Source of the DNA: Brevundimonas subvibrioides ATCC 15264
GTDB lineage: Bacteria; Pseudomonadota; Alphaproteobacteria; Caulobacterales; Caulobacteraceae
Length of the DNA: 64,000 bases
Direction: 5' to 3'
Assembly (NCBI RefSeq): GCF_000144605.1
Contig: NC_014375.1
Location: 868,001 to 932,000, forward strand
Made by a program: the position numbers and the translations under genes. The stretch's first letter is position 1; the number at the start of each line of letters is the position of its first letter. Below the pieces are notes generated by a model. It searched no databases. It was not told the DNA's origin and saw only the letters and a program-made list of their open reading frames with translations. This document shows, one piece after another, positions 45,272 to 52,423 of the stretch.

Positions 45272-45329
45272 GGGCGGGCTCCGGACAGGTCAGCCCCGCT
45301 ACGTCCCGACCCGCGAAAGGGTTACAGCC

Positions 45330-45779
45330 TCAGCCCCGCCGGACCAGCAGGACGCCGGCGATGACCAGGGCGACCCCGGCGACGCGCGTCAGGCTGATCG
45401 GGTTCTGCGGCACGCCCAGGGCGCCGAAATGGTCGAGCACCAGGCTCAGCAGCAACTGGCCCGCCACCATCAGGGTGATGGTCATCGCGACCCCCAGCCG
45501 GGGCACGGCCCAGGCCGCCGCCACGACGAAGATCGCGCCGTACAGTCCGCCGAACCAGGCATAGGCGGGCAGGCCCCGGGTCGCGACCATGTCCGGCCGC
45601 GTGTGCAGGATGGCCGCTACGATCCCCAGCGCCGCCGTCCCGACCGCGAAGGAGATGAAGGCCGCATTGACGGGGCTGGCGACGGCCTGGGCGAGCCGCG
45701 CGTTGGTCGGGGCCTGCAGCGCCGTCGCGCCGCCGGCCAGGACGACGGCCAGCATGGCGATATAGGGGGCGAAGTTCAT
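45330..45779 (-). CDS. DMT-type membrane transporter, YdcZ/DUF606
   Basis: A 149-residue protein with five hydrophobic helices (GGATALQAPTNARLAQAV, AAFISFAVGTAALGIVAAI, AYAWFGGLYGAIFVVAAAW, MTITLMVAGQLLLSLVLDHFG, VAGVALVIAGVLLVRRG), the pattern of the DUF606/YdcZ half-size drug/metabolite transporters. Substrate unknown. Ten bases separate it from the NUDIX gene upstream. Confidence 0.88.
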   Translation of the reverse strand: MNFAPYIAMLAVVLAGGATALQAPTNARLAQAVASPVNAAFISFAVGTAALGIVAAILHTRPDMVATRGLPAYAWFGGLYGAIFVVAAAWAVPRLGVAMTITLMVAGQLLLSLVLDHFGALGVPQNPISLTRVAGVALVIAGVLLVRRG

Positions 45780-45789
45780 GGCGGGGCCT

Positions 45790-46260
45790 CTACCAGTTCG
45801 GATCGACGGGCGCGCCGCCGAAGATCTCGGCCATGCGCGCGACGGTGGACCGGTGGGCGTCGTGGGGCAGGTCCAGCGGATCGAACCAGCCGGTCTCGGC
45901 GATCTCGCCGTGATGGGTCAGGTCACCGGGCGTGAAGGCCTCGAAGCGATAGACCGCGACGTGATCCCCGCGAAAGAACCGCTCGTTGGAATGCAGCGAC
46001 AGCAGCCGGCCCGGCTCGGTGGCCCGCAGACCCGTCTCCTCGAACAGTTCGCGGGCGGCGGCGTCCAGACAGGTCTCGCCCCGGTCGACTCCGCCCCCCG
46101 GCAGCCACCAACCCGCAAGATAGGTGTGTTTCACCAGCATGACCCGACCCCGGTCGTCGACGGCGACAGCCCGCACGCCCAAGGTCATGCCCCGTGTCGC
46201 CCGAGAAAAGGCGAAGAACAGCGGACGGGTAAACGGCTCGATTCGGGTGCGCCAGGCCAT
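45790..46260 (-). CDS. NUDIX hydrolase
   Basis: A 156-residue NUDIX protein; the G-x5-E-x7-REuxEExGu box is present (GGGVDRGETCLDAAARELF then EETGL). N-terminal TLGVRAVAVDDRGRVMLVKHTYLAGWW is the usual opening strand. The substrate cannot be told. It shares its transcript direction with the DMT gene downstream and overlaps no gene. Confidence 0.92.
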   Translation of the reverse strand: MAWRTRIEPFTRPLFFAFSRATRGMTLGVRAVAVDDRGRVMLVKHTYLAGWWLPGGGVDRGETCLDAAARELFEETGLRATEPGRLLSLHSNERFFRGDHVAVYRFEAFTPGDLTHHGEIAETGWFDPLDLPHDAHRSTVARMAEIFGGAPVDPNW

Positions 46261-46309
46261 GGAATCGGGTGTATCGAGGTCGTCGTCACTTGGCCATTCG
46301 GAGTCCGCC

Positions 46310-46630
46310 GTGCCCGCTGTGTTCCGGACGCTGAGCGATCCTGCGAACTATCGCGAAGTGGCCACGCTTTGGCTGGCGCTATCGACCTTTCTCGCCGTCG
46401 GCGGAGTGTGTGTCGGCAGTCTGGCCGTGCTCTTCGCCCAGGACGCATTCCGCAACGGCGAGATGTCAGGGGCGTGGTACTGGACTGTCACCCTCGGCTA
46501 TGTGGGTCTGGTGATCAGCCCGATCATGGCCTGGGTCCTTCACGCCCGACGCCGCTACTGGGCCGCGATGGTCGCAGCCGCCTGGCCGGTCGCCTGCCTT
46601 GTCCTCACGTGGTCCCAGGTCGCCCGCTGA
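46310..46630 (+). CDS. Small membrane protein
   Basis: A 106-residue protein with three TM helices (about 19-42, 53-73, 84-102). GTG 46310 with GGAG 6 bases upstream is chosen; the open frame extends to 46124 but that part is antisense to the NUDIX gene. Family not recognised. The following 189 bases hold no gene, only a small hairpin CAGCCCG/CGGGCTG (46736-46759). Confidence 0.7.
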   Translation: MPAVFRTLSDPANYREVATLWLALSTFLAVGGVCVGSLAVLFAQDAFRNGEMSGAWYWTVTLGYVGLVISPIMAWVLHARRRYWAAMVAAAWPVACLVLTWSQVAR

Positions 46631-46819
46631 TGGAAACGGCCGGACGGACTCACCCGGACCCTGCCTTCACAACGGCGTTGATCGCAGTCTTGCCGTAACG
46701 CGCTGCTCGCGCGCATCGAGGGCGGGGGAACGCCGCAGCCCGCCTGACCGTTCGGGCTGTTGTGCCGCCTTGAACCATCGGCGTCCTCGCTCTATGGCTC
46801 CGCTGAACAGGAGAGTTCC

Positions 46820-46900
46820 ATGATCGCCCTCGGCATCATCATCGGTTTCGTCGTCGTCCTCGCCGCCATCAACGCGTTCGAGTTCGGCCGGGTTGACTGA
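46820..46900 (+). CDS. 26-residue single-TM membrane peptide
   Basis: ATG 46820 follows AGGAGAGTTCC, a strong ribosome site, and encodes MIALGIIIGFVVVLAAIN-AFEFGRVD: a hydrophobic helix (2-17) and a short polar end. The stop at 46898-46900 overlaps the TTG start of the SDR (46893). It may be a real small membrane protein or a coupling leader for the SDR, whose own TTG has no other ribosome site. Confidence 0.6.
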   Translation: MIALGIIIGFVVVLAAINAFEFGRVD

Positions 46901-47663
46901 CACGCCCCAGGGGGCGGTCCCGGGCGCGGCGCTGGTCACTGGCGGCGCGCGCCGCATCGGTCGCGCCATCGTGCTGGCGCTCGCCTGCCGTGGCCATGAC
47001 GTGGCCATCCATCATCGCGAGTCGAAGGACGACGCCGAAGCCGTCGCCGCAGAGGTGCGCGCGCTGGGTCGTCGGGCGACCGTGGTCTCTGCCGACCTGA
47101 CGGACGAGGTCCAGGTCCGCGCCCTGATCCCCGCCGCCACGGCCGCTCTGGGACCGCTGTCGGTCCTGGTCAACAACGCCTCGGTGTTCGAGGACGACCG
47201 TGTAGGATCGTTGACGCGAGAGACCTGGGACATCCACCTTGAGACCAACCTGCGTGCGCCCGTCGTGCTGGCCGAGGCCTTTGCCGCCCAGGCCCCCGAC
47301 GGCGCGGCCATCGTCAATCTGCTGGACCAGCGGGTCCTGAAACCCGATCCGCGCTTCGTCTCCTATGCGATTTCCCGCAACGGCCTGTGGTGGGCGACCC
47401 GCACCCTGGCCCAGGCGCTGGCTCCGCGCATCCGCGTGAACGGCGTCGGACCGGGCCCCACCCTGAAATCGATCCACCAGTCGGACGCCGACTTCGAGGC
47501 CGAGGCCGCGGCCGTCCCGCTGGGTCACGGTGCTTCGCCCGAGGAGATCGCGGAGGCCGTCCTCTATCTGGTCAAGGCCCGCTCCGTAACGGGCCAGATG
47601 ATCGCCGTCGACGGCGGCCAGCACCTGGCGTGGCAGACGCCCGATATCCTGCCGGAGTCCTGA
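46893..47663 (+). CDS. SDR oxidoreductase, pteridine-reductase-like
   Basis: A 256-residue SDR. N-terminal TGGARRIGRA binds NADPH, NNAS is at about 90, and the C-terminal GPGPTLKSIHQSD and VTGQMIAVDGGQHLAW are typical of the FolM/pteridine-reductase-like group. The catalytic pair normally Y-x3-K is Y158-x3-R162 (SYAISRNG). TTG start lies within the 26-residue ORF, indicating translational coupling. folB follows after 2 bases, so a role in folate or pterin reduction is likely. Confidence 0.9.
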   Translation: MTDTPQGAVPGAALVTGGARRIGRAIVLALACRGHDVAIHHRESKDDAEAVAAEVRALGRRATVVSADLTDEVQVRALIPAATAALGPLSVLVNNASVFEDDRVGSLTRETWDIHLETNLRAPVVLAEAFAAQAPDGAAIVNLLDQRVLKPDPRFVSYAISRNGLWWATRTLAQALAPRIRVNGVGPGPTLKSIHQSDADFEAEAAAVPLGHGASPEEIAEAVLYLVKARSVTGQMIAVDGGQHLAWQTPDILPES

Positions 47664-47665
47664 GC

Positions 47666-48049
47666 GTGTCCCAGTCCCCCCAGCCTTCGTCCGCGCCCCG
47701 CCGCGAGGGTCTGACCATCTTCGTCGAAGGTCTGAAGGTCGACGCCGGGATCGGCGTCTATGACCACGAGCACGGCCGGCTGCAGACCCTGCTGATCGAC
47801 GTGCGGCTGGAGCTGGGCCCCGTCGAGGTGCACGGCCTGTCCGACACCATCAACTACGAGACCGTTGCCAACGCCTGCCGGCGCATCGTGGCGGAGGGGC
47901 ACGTCGGCCTGGTCGAGACCTTCGCAGAGCGGCTGGCGCTGGACTGCCTGACCGACCCGCGCGTGCGGGCGGTCACGGTGCGGGTCGACAAGCCGGGCGC
48001 GCTGGACGCGGCCGCCGGGGCCGGCTGCGAGCTTCGCTACGTCCGCTAG
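47666..48049 (+). CDS. folB: Dihydroneopterin aldolase
   Basis: Cleaves dihydroneopterin to 6-hydroxymethyl-dihydropterin and glycolaldehyde, upstream of FolP. The 127 residues start at GTG 47666, two bases after the SDR stop. IFVEGLKVDAGIGVYDHE, LSDTINYETVAN and VGLVETFAERLALDCL contain the conserved Glu/Tyr/Lys positions, with VRVDKPGAL near the end. The N-terminal tail of about 15 residues is disordered-looking. Confidence 0.95.
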   Translation: MSQSPQPSSAPRREGLTIFVEGLKVDAGIGVYDHEHGRLQTLLIDVRLELGPVEVHGLSDTINYETVANACRRIVAEGHVGLVETFAERLALDCLTDPRVRAVTVRVDKPGALDAAAGAGCELRYVR

Positions 48050-48076
48050 ACGGTCCGGGCCGAGGCTGCCCGGGGG

Positions 48077-49198
48077 TCAGTAGCCGCCGGCCCGGGCCAG
48101 TTTCTCGGCATGGAAGCCGGCGTCGCCCAGCAGCTCGTTCAGCACCCGGACGCGCTTCATATAGAGGCCGACGTCGTACTCGTCGGTCATGCCGACACCG
48201 CCGTGCATCTGGACGGCCTCCTGGACCGCCAGCTCGGCGACCTTGCCGGCCTTGGCCTTGGCGACGGAGACGGCGAGGTCGGCCTTGTCGGCCCCCGCAT
48301 CGAGGCGTTGCAGGGCTCCGATGACCGCCGCCTTGGCCAGTTCCAGCTCGGTGAACAGGTGGGCGGCGCGGTGCTGCAGGGCCTGGAACTCGCCGATCGC
48401 CTTGCCGAATTGCTTGCGCCCGCGCAGGTATTCGACAGTCGACAGGAAGGCCTGATCGCCCGCGCCGGTCAGACAGGCGGCAGCGCAGGCGCGGCCGAGG
48501 TTGAGCGCGCCGTCCAGAGCCGCCTCGCCGCCGTCGACCGCGCCGATGACGGCGTCGGCATCGACCTGGACATCGGTCAGGACGATACGGGCGGCGTTGT
48601 GGGCGTCGACCATCACGGTGCGCTCGATCTCGACGCCCGAGGTCTTCGCATCGACCAGGAACAGGGTCGTGCCCGCCTCGGTCTTCGCGGCGACGATCAG
48701 GGCATCAGCGATATGGCCGTCCAGCACGAAGCCCTTGGCCCCGTTCAGTCTGAAGCCGTTGCCGCTGCGCTCGGCGGTGGTGGCGATGCGCGACGGCTGA
48801 TGCTTGGGGCCTTCGTCCAGCGCCAGCGACAGGATGGCCTCGCCCGCCGCGATCCGGGGCAGCCAGGCCGCCTGCTGCTCGGCCGAGGCGGCGTCGATCA
48901 GGATGCGGGCGGCCAGAATGGACGAGCCGAAGAAGGGAGACGGGGTCAGGGTCCGGCCCAGCCCCTCGGCCACGATGCCCGCCTCGACCGCGCCGAGGCC
49001 CGAGCCGCCGTGCTCTTCCGGGATGATGACACCGGCGAAACCCATCTCTCCGAACGCCTTCCACAGGTCGCGGGAAATGCCGTCGGCGTCCCTGGAGTCC
49101 CGCAGCTGGCGCAGGTGGGCGATGGGCGCGTTTTCGCTGAGGAAGCCGTCGGTGGCCTCTTTCAGCATGGTCTGCTCTTCGGTCAGGATCAGAGGCAT
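48077..49198 (-). CDS. Acyl-CoA dehydrogenase, shorter subunit of a pair
   Basis: A 373-residue flavoenzyme-fold protein: FGEMGFAGVIIPEEHGGSGLG, LDEGPKHQ, GAKGFVLDGHIADALIV, GRKQFGKAIGEFQALQHR and QMHGGVGMTDEYDVGLYMKRV. It lacks a C-terminal catalytic-Glu motif (GTSEVQ type), which its partner at 49203 has. Four bases separate the two. This looks like the alpha2beta2 FadE pairs seen with branched or steroid side-chain substrates, but the substrate is unknown. Confidence 0.9.
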   Translation of the reverse strand: MPLILTEEQTMLKEATDGFLSENAPIAHLRQLRDSRDADGISRDLWKAFGEMGFAGVIIPEEHGGSGLGAVEAGIVAEGLGRTLTPSPFFGSSILAARILIDAASAEQQAAWLPRIAAGEAILSLALDEGPKHQPSRIATTAERSGNGFRLNGAKGFVLDGHIADALIVAAKTEAGTTLFLVDAKTSGVEIERTVMVDAHNAARIVLTDVQVDADAVIGAVDGGEAALDGALNLGRACAAACLTGAGDQAFLSTVEYLRGRKQFGKAIGEFQALQHRAAHLFTELELAKAAVIGALQRLDAGADKADLAVSVAKAKAGKVAELAVQEAVQMHGGVGMTDEYDVGLYMKRVRVLNELLGDAGFHAEKLARAGGY

Positions 49199-49202
49199 GG
49201 GC

Positions 49203-50381
49203 TCAGGCTCCCGGCAGCTGCAGCAGGTGTTTGGCGATGATGTTCAGCTGAACCTCGCTGGTCCCGCCCTCGATGGAATTGGCCTTGGTGCGCAGCCAGT
49301 CGCGGGCGGCGGTGCCCTTGCGCGACCGGTCGCTTTCCCACTCCAGCGCGTCCGACCCCCCGGCGGCCATGGCCAGTTCGTGGCGGCGCTTGTTCAGCTC
49401 CGAGCCGTAGTATTTCAGCATGGAAGCGATGGCGGGCGAGACCTGTTTGGCCTTCACCTGGTCGCCGACCCGCTCCATCGACAGGCGAAAGGCGGCGACA
49501 TCGATGTCCAGTTCGGCGATCTTCGTGCGCAGCATCGGCTCGTCGAGGCGGCCCGCGTCGTCCAGGCCGATGGAGTCGACGGCGACGTGACCCATGGGAC
49601 GGCCCATGTCGCCCATGCCGCCGATCATGGTGCGTTCGTGGGCCAGCAGGGCCTTCGCCACGTCCCAGCCGCGGTTCAGCGTGCCGACGAGGTTCTCCTT
49701 CTCCACCCGGACGTCGTCAAAGAAGGTCTCGCAGAAGGGGGACTTGCCGCTGATCAGGGTGATCGGCCTGGTCGACACGCCGGGGGTGGCCATGTCGAAC
49801 AGGACGAAAGAGATGCCCAGATGCTTGGGCGCCTCCGGGTCGGTGCGGACCAGGCAGAAGATCCAGTCGGCCTTGTCGGCATAAGAGGTCCAGACTTTCT
49901 GGCCGTTGACGATCCAGTGGTCGCCCTTGTCCTCGGCCCGGGTCTGCAGGCCCGCGAGGTCGGAGCCAGCACCCGGTTCGGAATAGCCCTGGCACCAGCG
50001 GATCTCGCCGCGCACGATCTCGGGCAGGAAGCGCTTCTTCTGCGCCTCGGTGCCGAACTGCAGCAGCGCCGGGCCCAGCATCCAGATGCCGAAGGACGAC
50101 AGCGGCGACTGGGCGTCGATCCGGCGCATCTCGCTGGCCAGCACCTTGGCCTCCTCGCGGCTCAGGCCCCCGCCGCCGTATTCGGTCGGCCATTCCGGCG
50201 CGGTCCAGCCGCGTTCGCCCATGACGTCCATCCAGCGCCGATGCGCCGGGGTTTTGAAGGTCGCGTCGCGCCCGCCCCAGACGCGGTCCTCGTCGCTGTC
50301 GATGGGGCCGCGGCATTCGGCCGGGCAGTTCGCCTCCAGCCAGGCGCGCGTTTCGCTGCGGAAGGTGTCCAGATCGGCCAT
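49203..50381 (-). CDS. Acyl-CoA dehydrogenase, catalytic subunit of a pair
   Basis: A 392-residue acyl-CoA dehydrogenase: WTAPEWPTEYGGGGLSREE, QGYSEPGAGSDLAGLQTRA, VNGQKVWTSYADKADWIF, FFDDVRVEKENLVG, and C-terminal IEGGTSEVQLNIIAKHLL, where the catalytic Glu region lies. It is the first gene of the pair. Electrons would pass to ETF. A RAM-domain protein lies 71 bases upstream in the same direction. Confidence 0.92.
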   Translation of the reverse strand: MADLDTFRSETRAWLEANCPAECRGPIDSDEDRVWGGRDATFKTPAHRRWMDVMGERGWTAPEWPTEYGGGGLSREEAKVLASEMRRIDAQSPLSSFGIWMLGPALLQFGTEAQKKRFLPEIVRGEIRWCQGYSEPGAGSDLAGLQTRAEDKGDHWIVNGQKVWTSYADKADWIFCLVRTDPEAPKHLGISFVLFDMATPGVSTRPITLISGKSPFCETFFDDVRVEKENLVGTLNRGWDVAKALLAHERTMIGGMGDMGRPMGHVAVDSIGLDDAGRLDEPMLRTKIAELDIDVAAFRLSMERVGDQVKAKQVSPAIASMLKYYGSELNKRRHELAMAAGGSDALEWESDRSRKGTAARDWLRTKANSIEGGTSEVQLNIIAKHLLQLPGA

Positions 50382-50452
50382 GGTCGTCTCCCTGACGTCT
50401 TCGGGTGCGTCTCAGGCGATCAGGTTAGCAAAGAAAATGCGCTGACGTAGCG

Positions 50453-50707
50453 TCACTTCGACGGCAGGAACGGCGAGAAGGTGATGACGGTAAACGTGTC
50501 GCGGATGTGCGGCCGGGTCTGGACCGACTTCGTCACGAAGGTGCCGATGTCCATCTCCTTCGGCAGCTGGAACTTGGCCAGCAGGTCGTACTGGCCAGAG
50601 GTCGAATAGACCTCCGAGACGTTCTCGACATTGTCGACCATGTCGGCGGCAACGTCGTTGGCGTGGCCCAGCTCGCATTTGATGAAGACGAAGATGGCGG
50701 TCATCAT
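50453..50707 (-). CDS. Stand-alone Lrp/AsnC ligand-binding (RAM) domain protein
   Basis: An 84-residue protein with only the RAM fold of Lrp/AsnC regulators: MTAIFVFIKCELGHANDVAADM, VSEVYSTSGQYDLLAKFQLP, VKSVQTRPHIRDTFTVITFSPF. No HTH is present, so it cannot bind DNA alone; stand-alone RAM proteins can bind small molecules or partner with full-length family members. The ATG at 50707 or 50704 may start it. Upstream of the acyl-CoA dehydrogenases. Confidence 0.9.
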   Translation of the reverse strand: MMTAIFVFIKCELGHANDVAADMVDNVENVSEVYSTSGQYDLLAKFQLPKEMDIGTFVTKSVQTRPHIRDTFTVITFSPFLPSK

Positions 50708-50754
50708 GGCGCAAAGGCTCCCGGCTGTTCGCGGGTGTCGTAGCGGATGCAGGC

Positions 50755-51579
50755 GTGACCGATAAGCCCCCCAGTTCTTCGCCTGAATGGCTTGAAGCCG
50801 AGTACAACAACCGGGCCGCCGTACCCGACCACCCCGTGCTTATGGGCCGCTGGAAGGCGGCGGCCGAGGCGGCCCGCGCGGCCCATCCCCCGACGACGGT
50901 CGCCTACGGGCTGGGCGACCGCGAGGTCATGGATCTGTTCGAGGCAGGCCCGGACGCCCCGATCGTCGTCTTCATCCACGGCGGCTACTGGCAGGCGCTG
51001 GACAAGGACTGGTTCAGCGGGCTCGCCCCGGCCTTTCTGGCCCACGGGGTCAGCCTGGCTGTTCCGTCCTACGACCTGTGCCCGAACGTCCGGCTGGGCG
51101 CGATCGTGCGCCAGATGGAGGCGGTGGCCGATCTGATCCGCGCCCGCGGAGGGCGGCGGCCCGTGGTCTTCGGACACTCCGCCGGCGGCCATCTGGCGGC
51201 CTGTCTGCTCAGCCAGGGGCGGGCCTCGGCGGCGGTGGCGATCTCGGGCGTGTTCGACCTGGCCCCCCTGATCCCGACCTCGATCAATGCGGCCCTGCGG
51301 CTGGATGCGCGCGAGGCGGCGGCCCTGTCCCCGATCCACTGGCCGGCCCCCGACGGATCGACGCCGGGCGGCACGGTGCTGGACTGCGTGGTCGGCGGGG
51401 CGGAGACGTCCGAGTTCATCCGCCAGTCGCGCGCCATGGCCGACCACTGGGGCGGGAAGGGTGTCGAGACCCGGTTCGAGGCCCCGCCCGGACTGAACCA
51501 TTTCACCGTGCTGGAGCCGCTCACCGATCCGGACAACGCGCTGGTCCGGCGGATCGTGGACCTGGCCCGGGCGGGCTAG
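50755..51579 (+). CDS. Alpha/beta hydrolase, arylformamidase-like
   Basis: A 274-residue hydrolase with the opening EWLEAEYNNRAAVPDHP and HGGYWQALDKDWF (oxyanion HGG), nucleophile S142 in FGHSAGGHLA, and catalytic His in GLNHFTVLEPL. The EYNNRA start is typical of the kynurenine formamidase/carbamate-hydrolase-like group. No other kynurenine gene is near. The start is GTG 50755; the xthA GTG follows 6 bases after the stop. Confidence 0.88.
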   Translation: MTDKPPSSSPEWLEAEYNNRAAVPDHPVLMGRWKAAAEAARAAHPPTTVAYGLGDREVMDLFEAGPDAPIVVFIHGGYWQALDKDWFSGLAPAFLAHGVSLAVPSYDLCPNVRLGAIVRQMEAVADLIRARGGRRPVVFGHSAGGHLAACLLSQGRASAAVAISGVFDLAPLIPTSINAALRLDAREAAALSPIHWPAPDGSTPGGTVLDCVVGGAETSEFIRQSRAMADHWGGKGVETRFEAPPGLNHFTVLEPLTDPDNALVRRIVDLARAG

Positions 51580-51584
51580 GGCCT

Positions 51585-52358
51585 GTGCGGATCGCGACCT
51601 TCAACATCAACGGCATCAACAGCCGGCTGCCGAACCTGCTGGAGTGGCTGGCCGGGACGCAGCCCGACGTCGCCTGTCTGCAGGAGCTGAAGGCGCCGCA
51701 GGACCGGTTTCCCGAGGGCGCGATCGAAGAGGCCGGCTATCACGCCGCCTGGGTGGGCGAGGCGCGGTGGAACGGGGTGGCCATCCTGAGCCGCCACGGT
51801 CCGCCCGTGGTCACTCGCCGCGCCCTGCCGGGCGATCGCAAGGACGTCCAGAGCCGGTATCTGGAGGCGGCCGTCAACGGGGTGCTCGTCGGCTGCCTGT
51901 ACCTGCCCAACGGCAATCCGCAGCCGGGGCCCAAGTTCGACTACAAGCTGGCCTGGTTCGAGCGGCTGATCGCCCACGCCGGCACCCTGTTCGATACCGA
52001 GGCTCCGGTGGTGCTGGCCGGCGACTACAACGTCGTGCCGACCGAGGCCGACATCTACGACAGCCGGTCGTGGAAGAAGAACGCCCTGCTGCAGCCCGAA
52101 AGCCGCGCCGCCTTTGCCCGCATGCTGGACGACGGCTGGACCGATGCCCTGCGCGAACGGTTTCCGCACGAGGCCGTCTACACCTTCTGGGACTATCTCC
52201 GGGACGGCTGGAGCCGCAACGCGGGACTGCGGATCGATCACCTGCTGCTGAACCCTCAGGCGGCCGGACGACTGGTCGATGCCGGGGTGGATGCCGGGGT
52301 GCGCGGCCGCGAAAAGGCCAGCGATCATGCGCCCGCCTGGATCGAACTGCGCAACTGA
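51585..52358 (+). CDS. xthA: Exodeoxyribonuclease III
   Basis: AP endonuclease/3'-5' exonuclease of base excision repair. From GTG 51585 the 257 residues are RIATFNINGINSRLPNLLEWL, CLQELKAPQDRFP (metal Glu), WNGVAILSR, VVLAGDYNVVPTEADIYD (catalytic Asp-Asn) and C-terminal RIDHLLLNP and EKASDHAPAWIEL (Asp-His pair). All catalytic positions are present. The upstream open frame is only a read-through of the hydrolase. Confidence 0.95.
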   Translation: MRIATFNINGINSRLPNLLEWLAGTQPDVACLQELKAPQDRFPEGAIEEAGYHAAWVGEARWNGVAILSRHGPPVVTRRALPGDRKDVQSRYLEAAVNGVLVGCLYLPNGNPQPGPKFDYKLAWFERLIAHAGTLFDTEAPVVLAGDYNVVPTEADIYDSRSWKKNALLQPESRAAFARMLDDGWTDALRERFPHEAVYTFWDYLRDGWSRNAGLRIDHLLLNPQAAGRLVDAGVDAGVRGREKASDHAPAWIELRN

Positions 52359-52423
52359 CCGGGCCGCCCCTCGCAATCGCGACACTGTGACGCCACTATA
52401 GGGCTTCGCAGCAGGGGCGGACG

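Noticed and set aside
46124..46309. Longer start for the small membrane protein
   Set aside because: The extension overlaps the NUDIX gene on the opposite strand and is low-complexity; GTG 46310 has GGAG in place.
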